Shown here one piece after another: positions 24,810-34,356 of a DNA stretch of 64,000 bases. The DNA comes from CAJWKT01 sp964465375 (lineage in GTDB: Bacteria > Pseudomonadota > Gammaproteobacteria > Steroidobacterales > Rariloculaceae), in contig CAYXIJ010000003.1 in assembly GCA_964465375.1 (NCBI GenBank), positions 1 through 64,000 of the forward strand. The letters run 5' to 3'. Positions within the stretch are counted from its first letter, which is position 1. Each line of letters opens with the position of its first letter. The notes under the pieces are model-generated. The model did not search any database and was not told the DNA's origin. It saw only the letters and a list, made by a program, of their open reading frames with translations. A program made the position numbers and the translations under genes.

Positions 24810-25580
24810 ATGACAAATACTAAGCGTGATCAGCGTAGGCGGAGGGGCATCTATCTATTACCAAATCTTCTGACGACCGGAGCTTTGTTTGCTGGTTTCT
24901 ATTCTATTGTTGCCGCAATTGACGGGAATTTTACTAGGGCAGCTGGCGCCATCTATGTGGCGATATTTTTGGATGGGCTCGATGGTCGGGTAGCTCGCAT
25001 GACTAGTACAGAAAGTGATTTTGGTAAGGAGTTTGACAGTCTTTCAGATATGGTGTCATTTGGTCTAGCGCCAGCAATTGTTACTTACCAGTGGGGCGTG
25101 GAGCGCTTAGCTGAGTATGGAGTCACCTGGGGTAGAGTCGGCTGGCTCGCAGCCTTTCTATTTGCGGTTGCTGCGGCATTTCGTCTCGCAAGGTTCAACA
25201 CAACCTCAGTGAGCGATAAGAGGTACTTTGAGGGCCTACCTAGTCCTTCTGCGGCAGCAGTTATCGCTGGTATGGTTTGGGTAAGCGTGACTTACCAGAT
25301 TCAAGGCTTAACTGCTATTGTAGCTGGGATTTCTATTAGTGTATTGACTGGACTTGCCATGGTATCAGGCTTCCGATATTTGAGTTTTAAGGATTTTAAT
25401 TTGTCCAGCCGAATGCCTTTTGCGAATGTTTTGCTTATTCCTCTAGTGCTTATTGCTGTGGCGCTAAATCCACCAGTTGTTCTGTTTGGTTTTTTTGTCA
25501 TGTACGCTATTTCAGGCCCCTTCATAACCCTTATTCGAGTCTGCCGTCGTGGCAAAAAACTAGAAGCAAGACATTTGTGA
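24810..25580 (+). CDS. pssA: CDP-diacylglycerol--serine O-phosphatidyltransferase
   Basis: The 256-residue membrane enzyme makes phosphatidylserine, precursor of phosphatidylethanolamine. The CDP-OH-P motif reads L-D-G-L-D-G-R-V-A-R, then G-K-E-F-D-S-L-S-D with all metal ligands. The opening Y-L-L-P-N-L-L-T-T-G is typical of the membrane (Bacillus-type) PssA, not the soluble E. coli type. It overlaps the next gene by 4 bp. Confidence 0.93.
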   Translation: MTNTKRDQRRRRGIYLLPNLLTTGALFAGFYSIVAAIDGNFTRAAGAIYVAIFLDGLDGRVARMTSTESDFGKEFDSLSDMVSFGLAPAIVTYQWGVERLAEYGVTWGRVGWLAAFLFAVAAAFRLARFNTTSVSDKRYFEGLPSPSAAAVIAGMVWVSVTYQIQGLTAIVAGISISVLTGLAMVSGFRYLSFKDFNLSSRMPFANVLLIPLVLIAVALNPPVVLFGFFVMYAISGPFITLIRVCRRGKKLEARHL

Positions 25581-26236
25581 GCACAGACCGCAATCGCTAT
25601 CTGGCTGATATGGGGCTCCCGATCTGGGTTTTTCGTCAACAACAAGCTTTAGATCCCGCAGCTGATAAAAACAGCAAAAATCTATGGCCTCAATTAGTTG
25701 CTGCAGTTGATCAGTGCACGCTTTGCTCACTACACAAGAGTAGAACGCAGACGGTTTTTGGTGTCGGCAGAAGGGATGCAGATCTTTTGGTTATTGGTGA
25801 GGCTCCTGGTGCAGAAGAGGATCGTAAAGGAGAGCCATTTGTAGGCCGTGCTGGCCAGCTACTAGATGCCATGCTTGCCGCAGTCGGGTTCATTCGTAAT
25901 GATGTATACATTGCGAACATCCTCAAGTGTCGACCACCGAATAACCGCGATCCAAAGACTGAGGAGGCGACATCTTGTGCCCCTTATCTTGAGCAGCAAC
26001 TGTCCTTAATTCAACCAAAAGTAATCTTGGCACTAGGGCGCATTGCAGCACAGTGGTTATTGCAGTGTGACACTCCCATAGGTAGGCTTCGTGGAAGCGT
26101 GAACCAATTTGGTGTTCAAGAAATCCCATTAATTGCCAGCTATCACCCGGCATATCTTCTGAGGAGCCCCCTCGCAAAGGCCAAGTCTTGGGAAGACCTG
26201 ATTTTAGTTAAGCAAACACTTCGGAAGGAAAAATGA
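25577..26236 (+). CDS. Family 4 uracil-DNA glycosylase
   Basis: The 219-residue Fe-S repair enzyme removes uracil from DNA. The motif G-E-A-P-G-A-E-E-D lies near 75, H-P-A-Y-L-L-R near 190 supplies the catalytic-site histidine, and the four cysteines (C-T-L-C, K-C-R-P, T-S-C-A) hold a [4Fe-4S] cluster. The GTG start overlaps pssA by 4 bp, and its stop overlaps rimI by 4 bp, so three genes are translated as a coupled unit. Confidence 0.93.
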   Translation: MSTDRNRYLADMGLPIWVFRQQQALDPAADKNSKNLWPQLVAAVDQCTLCSLHKSRTQTVFGVGRRDADLLVIGEAPGAEEDRKGEPFVGRAGQLLDAMLAAVGFIRNDVYIANILKCRPPNNRDPKTEEATSCAPYLEQQLSLIQPKVILALGRIAAQWLLQCDTPIGRLRGSVNQFGVQEIPLIASYHPAYLLRSPLAKAKSWEDLILVKQTLRKEK

Positions 26237-26709
26237 TTGCGGCAGTTAGAGCCCTGACAGAAATTCGCTCTATGCATCCATCAGATTTGGTGGCGGTAAC
26301 TGAGATTGAGTCGGATAGCTATAATTTTCCATGGAGTTATGGAATTTTTCATGATTGCTTGCTAGCTGGATTTCAAAGCCTCGTTTTGGTGGTATCTGGT
26401 ACCGTAACGGGTTATGGGATTATGTCTATAGCTGCCAGTGAGGCGCACTTGCTAAACCTTTGTATCCACCCAAGCGCGCAGCGGCTGGGGTATGGTCGGC
26501 GTTTGCTCAAGACGCTATTAATCAGGGCGGAAGAATCAAAAGTCCGGCAAGTGCTTTTAGAGGTGCGGCCTTCTAACCAGATTGCGCTCAATCTTTATCA
26601 CTCGGAAGGCTTTAAACAGATTGGTGTACGACCTTCATATTACCGGGCCGAGGAAGGGCGTGAAGATGCAGTGATTTTGTCAATAGCCCTGCATTCAAAT
26701 AAACAGTAA
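26233..26709 (+). CDS. rimI: Ribosomal protein S18 alanine N-acetyltransferase
   Basis: The 158-residue GNAT-fold enzyme acetylates the N-terminal alanine of ribosomal protein S18. The acetyl-CoA loop Q-R-L-G-Y-G-R-R-L-L lies near 90, and L-E-V-R-P-S-N-Q-I-A-L-N-L-Y is the RimI signature. It follows the glycosylase gene with a 4-bp overlap, a common order with rimI after pssA-like or tsaB-like genes, and precedes prfC. Confidence 0.93.
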   Translation: MIAAVRALTEIRSMHPSDLVAVTEIESDSYNFPWSYGIFHDCLLAGFQSLVLVVSGTVTGYGIMSIAASEAHLLNLCIHPSAQRLGYGRRLLKTLLIRAEESKVRQVLLEVRPSNQIALNLYHSEGFKQIGVRPSYYRAEEGREDAVILSIALHSNKQ

Positions 26710-26729
26710 CGTTTATAAGGCCCATATAT

Positions 26730-28295
26730 ATGTCTGATTACCTTCAGCGTCGCACGTTTGCAATCATTTCACATCCGGATGCTGGCAAGACAACCCTTAC
26801 AGAGAAGTTATTACTTTTTGGTGGGGCTATAAAAATGGCAGGCGCTGTGAAGGGCCGGAAGGCCGCTCGTCATGCTACTGCAGATTGGATGCGGCTTGAG
26901 CAGGAGAGGGGTATCTCTGTTACTTCATCAGTGATGCAGTTTGCTTATGAAGGAAAGGTTATCAATTTACTTGATACCCCGGGACATGAAGACTTTTCTG
27001 AAGATACCTACCGGACACTAACGGCTGTTGATAGCGCACTCATGGTCATAGATGCAGCTAAAGGTGTTGAAGAGAGAACAATTAAATTGATGGAAGTTTG
27101 TCGGCTGCGCAAAACGCCGATCATGACGTTTATTAACAAAGCAGATAGGGATGGGCGTGAACCTATTGAACTTATTGATGAAATTGAGACGGTTCTCGGT
27201 ATCAAGTGCGCGCCAGTTACCTGGCCGATTGGAATGGGGCGTACATTTCGAGGAGTCCTTCATTTTCTAGAAGATCGTGTTTATTTGTATCGGCGCGGGG
27301 ACCGCAACCGTATTTCAGAAGCAGTATGCCTTGATATTTTTGGTAGCGAAAAAGAAATTGGACCTGATGCTGGTACCTTAATGGAAGAAGTTGAGATTGT
27401 TAGGGGTGCCAGCCCAATTTTTGAGCGATCCTTGTATCTTGCGGGCGAACAAACTCCTGTTTTTTTCGGTTCTGCGGTCCATAACATTGGCGTAAGAGAG
27501 CTTCTTCATGCTTTTGTGGAGTACGCCCCTGAGCCCCAGCCAAGGGTAGCGACCAGCCGCATTATTGAGCCTAAAGAAGAAAAATTCACGGGCTTTGTAT
27601 TTAAGATTCAAGCCAATATGGATCCAGCTCACAGAGATCGAATTGCATTTATGCGAGTCTGTTCTGGTGTTTATGATCCAGGTATACGCCTATATCATAG
27701 TCGACTCGGACGGGAATTTCGCATTAGCGATGCCATTACTTTTCTAGCTTCGGACCGCCAACACACAGATCAGGCTTATGCCGGGGACATCATTGGTCTT
27801 CATAATCACGGTACGATCAATATTGGGGATAGTTTTTCCCAAGGGGAGAAACTTACTTTCACCGGCATTCCAAATTTTGCACCAGAACTTTTTCGGCGCG
27901 CTGTATTGAGTGAACCCCTCAAGCTTAAGGCTCTTAAGAGAGGACTTGCTCAGCTGTGCGAAGAAGGAGCCACCCAGCTTTTTCAGCCCCTAACCAATAA
28001 TGACCTTATTTTGGGCGCTATCGGCCCTCTGCAGTTTGATGTCGCGGCCTTTCGATTACGAAACGAATATGGGGTTGATTGTCAATTTGAGCCAGCCAAA
28101 GTGAATACAGTGCGGTGGATTACAGCTGCCGACGAAAAATTGCTCTTAAAATTTAAACATCGACTTATGGCTAATCTAGCTGATGATTATCTCGGTCACT
28201 TAGTTTATCTGGCTCCCAGTGCTGTAAGCCTTAATTTGACCAAAGAGCGTTGGCCAGATATTTCTTTTCAGGCAACTCAGGAGCATATTGGTTGA
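26730..28295 (+). CDS. prfC: Peptide chain release factor 3
   Basis: The 521-residue translational GTPase recycles RF1/RF2 after peptide release. G1 (S-H-P-D-A-G-K-T-T), G3 (D-T-P-G-H-E-D-F) and G4 (N-K-A-D-R) are intact. The phrase M-Q-F-A-Y-E and the switch R-G-I-S-V-T-S-S are RF3-like, separating it from EF-G. It ends 15 bp before the end of convergent valS. Confidence 0.97.
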   Translation: MSDYLQRRTFAIISHPDAGKTTLTEKLLLFGGAIKMAGAVKGRKAARHATADWMRLEQERGISVTSSVMQFAYEGKVINLLDTPGHEDFSEDTYRTLTAVDSALMVIDAAKGVEERTIKLMEVCRLRKTPIMTFINKADRDGREPIELIDEIETVLGIKCAPVTWPIGMGRTFRGVLHFLEDRVYLYRRGDRNRISEAVCLDIFGSEKEIGPDAGTLMEEVEIVRGASPIFERSLYLAGEQTPVFFGSAVHNIGVRELLHAFVEYAPEPQPRVATSRIIEPKEEKFTGFVFKIQANMDPAHRDRIAFMRVCSGVYDPGIRLYHSRLGREFRISDAITFLASDRQHTDQAYAGDIIGLHNHGTINIGDSFSQGEKLTFTGIPNFAPELFRRAVLSEPLKLKALKRGLAQLCEEGATQLFQPLTNNDLILGAIGPLQFDVAAFRLRNEYGVDCQFEPAKVNTVRWITAADEKLLLKFKHRLMANLADDYLGHLVYLAPSAVSLNLTKERWPDISFQATQEHIG

Positions 28296-28309
28296 TGGTT
28301 CTGTAGTGC

Positions 28310-31066
28310 TCAAATTATTTCGTCAAGCATGGTTAACTGGTTATTCAGTTGCTCTAAGCGTTGAATGAACTTTACTCTTTTTTTGTGCTCTTTTGTTACT
28401 ACATCCTCTGGAGCATTTTTGAGGAACTGGGCGTTCTCTAATTTTTTGCGGCATTTTTGTAGGTTTTCTTCAGCTTGGTTACGTTGTTTTTTAAGCCGAT
28501 TACGCTCATCTTCTAGATTAATAATACCCACCAAGGGGATTAGTAGGCGCATTTTTCCCATGAGTGAAGTGGCTGTTCCCGAGATTGCATCAGCATTTTC
28601 CACAAACTCTATACTTTCTAGTTTTGCTAGAGAAATAAGATGGACTTTGAATTTTTCTATTCGTGCGCGATCATCGGCCTGGGCGTTTGAAACTTTGACA
28701 GGTAGCACCTGTGATGGATTTAATCTCATCTCACCCCGGATTTGACGGATGCTGCTCACGAATTCTTTGATCCAATCAAGTTCTGCTTCAGCCTTGGCGT
28801 CGCTAGCGAAATCTTTTGTACTCGGTATAGCTTCTATCATTATGGTGTCACTTTTTTTATCAGTACGCTCACATAGGTCTAACCATAATTCCTCGGTAAT
28901 AAAGGGCATAATAGGATGCAGGAGTCGTAGTAACGCGCCGAGGATTTCTACAAGTGTTGCTTTCGTGCCATTTAATTGCGCTTCATTGGCATCTGGATTT
29001 TTAAGGCTCGATTTCGTTAATTCCAAATACCAATCGCAAAACTCATGCCATGTAAAATCGTACAAAGCGCTTGCTGCTAGATCTAGTCGATAGCAATGAA
29101 ATGCAGTATTTACTTTTTCAATAGTTTTTCTAAATTGTGAGCGGATCCATCGGTCTGCAGCAGTAAGTTCCAGATGACCCAGCTCCTGTTTTGAAGTGTT
29201 AAAAAATACATACTGAGATGCGTTCCACAGTTTGTTGCAGAAGTTCCGATATCCCTCTACGCGCCCGAAATCAAAGTTAACATCTCGCCCACCGGTAGCA
29301 AGTGATGCAAAAGTGAATCGCAAGGCATCGGCTCCAAAGGGGCTAATGCCATCAGGAAATTCTTTGCGTGTAGCTTTCTCAATGTCTGCAGCAAGATGCT
29401 GTTGCATCAATCCCTCTGTACGTTTAGTTAGCAGAGTTTTAAGTTTTACCCCGTCAATAATGTCGATTGGGTCAATAACATTACCCTTTGTTTTCGACAT
29501 TTTTTGTCCAGCGTGATCACGTATGAGTCCGTGAACGTAGACTTCTCGAAAAGGTACCTTACCCATGAACTTAATTCCCATCATGATCATTCTGGCAACC
29601 CAAAAGAAAATAATGTCAAAGCCAGTGACTAAGACTGTTGTAGGGTAGAAGTTACTTAACTCAGGAGTGTCTTCGGGCCAACCTAAGGTAGAAAAAGGCC
29701 AGAGCGCTGAGGAAAACCAAGTATCAAGTACGTCTTCATCTTGGTGAAGCGGCAAGCTGTCTGCTAGATCATATTTTTTACGCACTTCTGCTTCATCGTG
29801 TGCTATGTAGACATTTCCATCTGGATCATACCAAGCAGGAATTCGATGCCCCCACCAAAGTTGTCGCGAGATGCACCAATCTTGGATATTTCGCATCCAC
29901 TCAAAGTAGGTTTTTGACCAGCTCTCTGGAACAAAACGTACATTACCCGACTCTACTGCCTCAATGGCAGCCTTTGCTAACGGCTCGGTCCGTACATACC
30001 ATTGATCGGTGAGAAATGGCTCTACTATGACACCACTTCTATCACCCCTGGGGACCATCAGGGTGTGCTTTTTAATACCATCTAGCAGGCCAGCTTTGTC
30101 CAGATCTTCAACTATACGTTTTCGGGCCTCAAAGCGATCTAATCCCATGTAGCGCTCAGGCGCACTGTCGTTAATATGTGCATTTTTATCGAAAATATTG
30201 ATTGCGGCTAATCCGTGCCGAACCCCTAGTTCGTAATCGTTGAAATCATGAGCAGGCGTAATTTTTACACAGCCGGTTCCAAATTCTGGATCTACGTAAT
30301 CGTCCGCAATTATAGGAATTATTCTGTTTACCAAGGGTAGTTCCACCTTGGTGCCAATTAAGTGGCTGTAGCGCGTGTCTTTTGGGTGTACAGCAACTGC
30401 CGTATCGCCCAGCATCGTTTCTGGTCGGGTCGTTGCTACTACCAAGTAATTATCACTTTTAGCTAATGGGTATCGAAGTCGCCAGAGTTTGCCCTGCTCT
30501 TCGTTAGTGAGTACCTCCAGATCCGAAAGAACCGTATGCAGCTTTGGATCCCAGTGAACGAGCCTTTTTCCTCTGTAGATAAGGTCTTCTTCGTAGAGTT
30601 GTACAAAGACCCTTATAACTGCACGAGAGAGCCCTGGATCCATAGTAAACCGTTCTCTGGACCAGTCTAAGGACGCTCCTAAGCGTCTCATTTGCTCTGA
30701 GATCCTGTTGCCAGAGTGTTTTTTCCAGGCCCAAACGTGTTTGACAAACGCGTCTCTTCCTAGCTCTTTTTTAGTTTTGTTTTCGGTATTGAGCAGTCTT
30801 TCAACTACCATCTCGGTGGATATCCCGGCATGATCGGTGCCGGGCTGCCAGAGCGTTTTATATGCACCCATTCGGTGGTAGCGTGTAAGTGCGTCCATTA
30901 TAGTAATCTGGAAAGCGTGACCCATATGAAGTGTGCCCGTTATGTTAGGTGGGGGGATCACGATGCAATAATTGGATCCATCACCGGTGGGGACAAAGTA
31001 ATTTTCTTTCTCCCAGCGTTGGTAATGTTTCGATTCTATTTTATCTGGTTGGTAGCCGCTTTTCAT
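28310..31066 (-). CDS. valS: Valyl-tRNA synthetase
   Basis: The 918-residue class I synthetase charges and edits tRNA-Val. The HIGH-type motif is L-H-M-G-H near 46, and KMSKS appears as K-M-S-K-T-K-G near 525. The CP1 editing domain lies between them, and the C-terminal coiled coil (about 860-918, E-D-E-R-N-R-L-K-K) that touches the tRNA is complete. It forms a leftward block with holC and pepA, the conserved pepA-holC-valS order. Confidence 0.98.
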   Translation of the reverse strand: MKSGYQPDKIESKHYQRWEKENYFVPTGDGSNYCIVIPPPNITGTLHMGHAFQITIMDALTRYHRMGAYKTLWQPGTDHAGISTEMVVERLLNTENKTKKELGRDAFVKHVWAWKKHSGNRISEQMRRLGASLDWSRERFTMDPGLSRAVIRVFVQLYEEDLIYRGKRLVHWDPKLHTVLSDLEVLTNEEQGKLWRLRYPLAKSDNYLVVATTRPETMLGDTAVAVHPKDTRYSHLIGTKVELPLVNRIIPIIADDYVDPEFGTGCVKITPAHDFNDYELGVRHGLAAINIFDKNAHINDSAPERYMGLDRFEARKRIVEDLDKAGLLDGIKKHTLMVPRGDRSGVIVEPFLTDQWYVRTEPLAKAAIEAVESGNVRFVPESWSKTYFEWMRNIQDWCISRQLWWGHRIPAWYDPDGNVYIAHDEAEVRKKYDLADSLPLHQDEDVLDTWFSSALWPFSTLGWPEDTPELSNFYPTTVLVTGFDIIFFWVARMIMMGIKFMGKVPFREVYVHGLIRDHAGQKMSKTKGNVIDPIDIIDGVKLKTLLTKRTEGLMQQHLAADIEKATRKEFPDGISPFGADALRFTFASLATGGRDVNFDFGRVEGYRNFCNKLWNASQYVFFNTSKQELGHLELTAADRWIRSQFRKTIEKVNTAFHCYRLDLAASALYDFTWHEFCDWYLELTKSSLKNPDANEAQLNGTKATLVEILGALLRLLHPIMPFITEELWLDLCERTDKKSDTIMIEAIPSTKDFASDAKAEAELDWIKEFVSSIRQIRGEMRLNPSQVLPVKVSNAQADDRARIEKFKVHLISLAKLESIEFVENADAISGTATSLMGKMRLLIPLVGIINLEDERNRLKKQRNQAEENLQKCRKKLENAQFLKNAPEDVVTKEHKKRVKFIQRLEQLNNQLTMLDEII

Positions 31067-31202
31067 AGCTTGTGATTCATATTTTTGGACATGGTAGATT
31101 TCGTAAGTATTTTATGAATAGCTTTAAGAGAAAATTTAGCGAGTCTTATTTTTGTAGTCTTCAAACAGTTTAGGATTTCCTTGTCACACTCAGCAACGAT
31201 TT

Positions 31203-31637
31203 TTAGATATTGTGAGTGTTGGGCTGGTAGCCGCGTTCCTTATAAAATCGATAGCGTTCACGTCCCTGAGCTCGGCGCTCGAGATTGGCATCTATAATCT
31301 CTATCATACGCTCGTATCGACTAAAGAATTCAGGCACTGCATCTGCAAGATTGATGATAAGCTGCCAGTTGTCATCTTTGGGATCATCACCGAAACCAAC
31401 TAGCACAGGCTCGATTGCGCCTTGTGCATCACCTGCTTCTACCAACCTATGAGGTATAAAACTACCTTGGGAAAATGTCCACAGCAAATCATCAAGATTA
31501 CGGGCTTGCGCTTCCGATTGAGCATTTACATAAATGCACTGCTGCTGTTTCATAGCTTTTTCCGCTATACGGCACGCAGTATTAAGGAGGGTGCTAGTAG
31601 AATCTTTGTCCAAAATGTAAAAATCTACCTGTGTCAC
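31203..31637 (-). CDS. holC: DNA polymerase III chi subunit
   Basis: The 144-residue protein belongs to the HolC family, which links the clamp loader to SSB. Family phrases include V-D-F-Y-I-L at the start, L-D-D-L-L-W-T-F near 50, and S-F-I-P-H-R-L. It begins 6 bp after pepA and precedes valS, the usual context. Confidence 0.93.
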   Translation of the reverse strand: MTQVDFYILDKDSTSTLLNTACRIAEKAMKQQQCIYVNAQSEAQARNLDDLLWTFSQGSFIPHRLVEAGDAQGAIEPVLVGFGDDPKDDNWQLIINLADAVPEFFSRYERMIEIIDANLERRAQGRERYRFYKERGYQPNTHNI

Positions 31638-31642
31638 TGGGA

Positions 31643-33139
31643 TTAGCTATCCCCCTCAGAAAGATTGAGTAGGAAATCCACCAGAAGTGCTACGGGTCTT
31701 CCAGTTGCACCTTTGTTTTTTCCAGATAGCCAGGCAGTACCAGCGATATCGAGATGGGCCCACGGTTTTGACTCAACAAATTTTGACAAAAAAGTTGCTG
31801 CTATGCTGGCTCCACCTTCGCGAGCTCCAGCATTAGCAAAGTCTGCAAAATTACTCTTTAAGGATTCAAAATGCTCTTCGCCTACTGGGAGCCTCCAAGC
31901 CGGATCATAGGTTCGATGGCCGGCTTCAAGTAGGCTCAGTGCAAGCTTGTCACTGTTACTAAAAAGTCCTGTGCAATGATGGCCCAAAGCAATTACACAC
32001 GCGCCCGTTAGGGTAGCCACATCAATTAAATAACGTGGTTTGTAGCGCTGTGCGTAGGTAAGCGCGTCGCAAAGTATCAGCCTTCCTTCTGCGTCCGTAT
32101 TAATTATCTCCACAGTTTGGCCAGACATACTTGTAACTATGTCACCAGGTCGCGTAGCTTGCCCACTCGGCATGTTTTCACAAGCCGGTACTAGTGCCAC
32201 AACATTTATATTGGGTTTTAATTGCCCGAGTGTTGCCATAGTACCTAGCACGCTGGCAGCGCCGCCCATATCGAATTTCATTTCGTCCATTTTAGGTGGG
32301 GGCTTGAGTGAGATACCGCCTGTATCAAATGTAATGCCTTTCCCACAAATAACCACGGGAGCAACTCGATCTTCGGCACCTTTGTGTTGGAGTATGATTA
32401 ATTTAGCAGGCTCTACAGCACCTTGACTAACCGAAAGTAGGGCACCCATTCCTAATCGTTTCATATCACGTTCAGAGAGTATTTTTGCTTCCAGGCACTC
32501 ATACTTTTTTGCTAGTGCATGCGCGGCGTCGGCAAGGTGTGTAGGTGTACAAATGTTCGGAGGGCGATTAGCAAGATCCTTGGCTAAATCTATACCGGCC
32601 GAAATCCCTTGACCGTCTTTTATGCCTTGCCTGACGACTTTTGCAAGTTTGTGGTCTTTTATAGCTACCCCTAATTTTCTGAGTTTATACTTGTTTTTTT
32701 TCTTGCTCTTTAGCTCATCAAAGCGATAGAAAGATGAATGTGTTAATTCAGCAGTCATTCTTGCTGTGTAGTATGCGTCTAGCCCTTTGATAGGGAAGTA
32801 GCCTAAGTAATTGATAGCTTCTTTTATTTCCGCATCCTTTAATGCGTTGGCTGCAGCTAACGTTGCTTCCTTAAAATTTTTTCCGCCAAATTTTGCAGCT
32901 TTTCCGCATCCTACTAGTAATGTTTTTTGAATCTCTGTCCCCCGAATTAGGGGAACTAGGCGTGCACTTCCTAACTTGACTGGAGCTTCTTTTCTTTGCT
33001 TTAGGGTAGTAATGAGTCTTTTTAAAGGGCGGCTGAGCTCTTTTCCTACGCCCGAAAGACCCGCATCTTCAAAAATAGGGATAACTGCGCACGTAGTTTT
33101 TTGTCTGACTGGGGACCCTGTCTTGACAGGAAATTCCAT
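31643..33139 (-). CDS. pepA: Leucyl aminopeptidase (cytosol aminopeptidase)
   Basis: The 498-residue M17 peptidase is a hexameric two-metal enzyme removing N-terminal residues; homologues also bind DNA. The metal-binding phrases V-I-C-G-K-G-I-T-F-D-T-G-G and N-T-D-A-E-G-R-L-I-L-C-D-A-L are intact, giving the catalytic Lys, Asp, Glu and Arg. It is divergent from lptF across 119 bp, a conserved arrangement in gammaproteobacteria. Confidence 0.97.
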   Translation of the reverse strand: MEFPVKTGSPVRQKTTCAVIPIFEDAGLSGVGKELSRPLKRLITTLKQRKEAPVKLGSARLVPLIRGTEIQKTLLVGCGKAAKFGGKNFKEATLAAANALKDAEIKEAINYLGYFPIKGLDAYYTARMTAELTHSSFYRFDELKSKKKNKYKLRKLGVAIKDHKLAKVVRQGIKDGQGISAGIDLAKDLANRPPNICTPTHLADAAHALAKKYECLEAKILSERDMKRLGMGALLSVSQGAVEPAKLIILQHKGAEDRVAPVVICGKGITFDTGGISLKPPPKMDEMKFDMGGAASVLGTMATLGQLKPNINVVALVPACENMPSGQATRPGDIVTSMSGQTVEIINTDAEGRLILCDALTYAQRYKPRYLIDVATLTGACVIALGHHCTGLFSNSDKLALSLLEAGHRTYDPAWRLPVGEEHFESLKSNFADFANAGAREGGASIAATFLSKFVESKPWAHLDIAGTAWLSGKNKGATGRPVALLVDFLLNLSEGDS

Positions 33140-33258
33140 TATTATCTCCTTGAAAATATCGGGGCTAGCTGGTGCTTGTGTTATTGTGAGCTGCCTGCCC
33201 GAAAAGGTGCAGACTAGTGTACTCGATTAGCCTAAGTGACCGGAAATTCCATTGCACT

Positions 33259-34356
33259 GTGAATCTGATCAACCAATACATTTTGCGTGAGACTTTCGGC
33301 GCCTGGATTGTAGTGACAGCCGTCTTGTTTGTGATCGTAATGACTAACCAGTTTGCAGAGATTCTCGGTGAGGCGGCTAGTGATCAGCTTCCAAAGGATG
33401 CGGTGTTTGGAGTTTTAGGTTTGGTCTCACTGCAGTACCTCACAGCATTGACACCCATAGGTTTATTCCTAGGCGTGATGCTTGCGTTAGCGCGTCTGAA
33501 CCGAGATTCTGAGATGTCGGCGATTATGGCTTGTGGTATTGGTCCCGCAAACATTTTAATGCCTGTGAGCCTTTTGGCCTTAGTTTTGTCAACCGGACTT
33601 GCCTGGCTTGCCTTGGTAAAGACACCGGACGCCTCCCGGCAAATCGAAGAAATCAAACTTCAGGCGAGGGAGCAGTTAGAGCTAGGTGTGTTGGAGTCAG
33701 GGCGTTTTACGACACCAGATTCAGGAAACACCATTATCTACGCCAGAGAAGTGGAGGGTGAGCAAATTCGTGGTGTTTTCATTGAGCGCCAAACTAGAAA
33801 CGGGGTAATAGTGATTCTTGCAGACCGGGGGCAGCGGGTTCAGAGTTCTATAGATGGTCAGTTGACTTTTGTTCTCTATGAGGGCCGTCGTTACGAGGGC
33901 GTACCAGGCGAGCGTAATTTTAAGGTTATGGAGTTTCGTGAGCATGGCATACCTATTGGTAGAGCATTGGCAGGTGCATCGGTTGAGCTCATTGAGACTA
34001 AGCCCACCAGCGTTCTATTTGGCTCGTCTGACCCGGAGCATCAGGCTGAGTTGCAATGGCGTTTTTCATCACCGATCTCTCTATTAGTTTTGGCATTACT
34101 AGCAGTTCCCCTCAGTCGGTCGCGCCCACAAGAAGGTCGCTATGCTCGTCTTGGAGCAGGGGTACTGGTCTATATGATCTATGTTAATGCGATGTCAGTT
34201 GGTCGTGTTTGGGTTGAGCGTGAGCAGGTGCCTACTTGGCTGGGGCTCTGGTGGGTGCACGTAGCTTTGGGGTTACTAGGGTTTCTGCTTTTAATGGTTG
34301 AGGCTGGGTGGTTTGCCTCACGAGCATGGCCTCGCCTGGGAAAGGCAAGCTCATGA
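33259..34356 (+). CDS. lptF: LPS export ABC transporter permease LptF
   Basis: The predicted 365-residue inner-membrane protein has six helices around a periplasmic beta-jellyroll and forms, with LptG and LptB, the ABC pump extracting lipopolysaccharide. The GTG at 33259 gives M-N-L-I-N-Q-Y-I-L-R-E-T-F, matching family N-termini, whereas the in-frame GTG at 33217 adds 14 unmatched residues. Its end overlaps lptG by 4 bp (ATGA). Confidence 0.95.
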   Translation: MNLINQYILRETFGAWIVVTAVLFVIVMTNQFAEILGEAASDQLPKDAVFGVLGLVSLQYLTALTPIGLFLGVMLALARLNRDSEMSAIMACGIGPANILMPVSLLALVLSTGLAWLALVKTPDASRQIEEIKLQAREQLELGVLESGRFTTPDSGNTIIYAREVEGEQIRGVFIERQTRNGVIVILADRGQRVQSSIDGQLTFVLYEGRRYEGVPGERNFKVMEFREHGIPIGRALAGASVELIETKPTSVLFGSSDPEHQAELQWRFSSPISLLVLALLAVPLSRSRPQEGRYARLGAGVLVYMIYVNAMSVGRVWVEREQVPTWLGLWWVHVALGLLGFLLLMVEAGWFASRAWPRLGKASS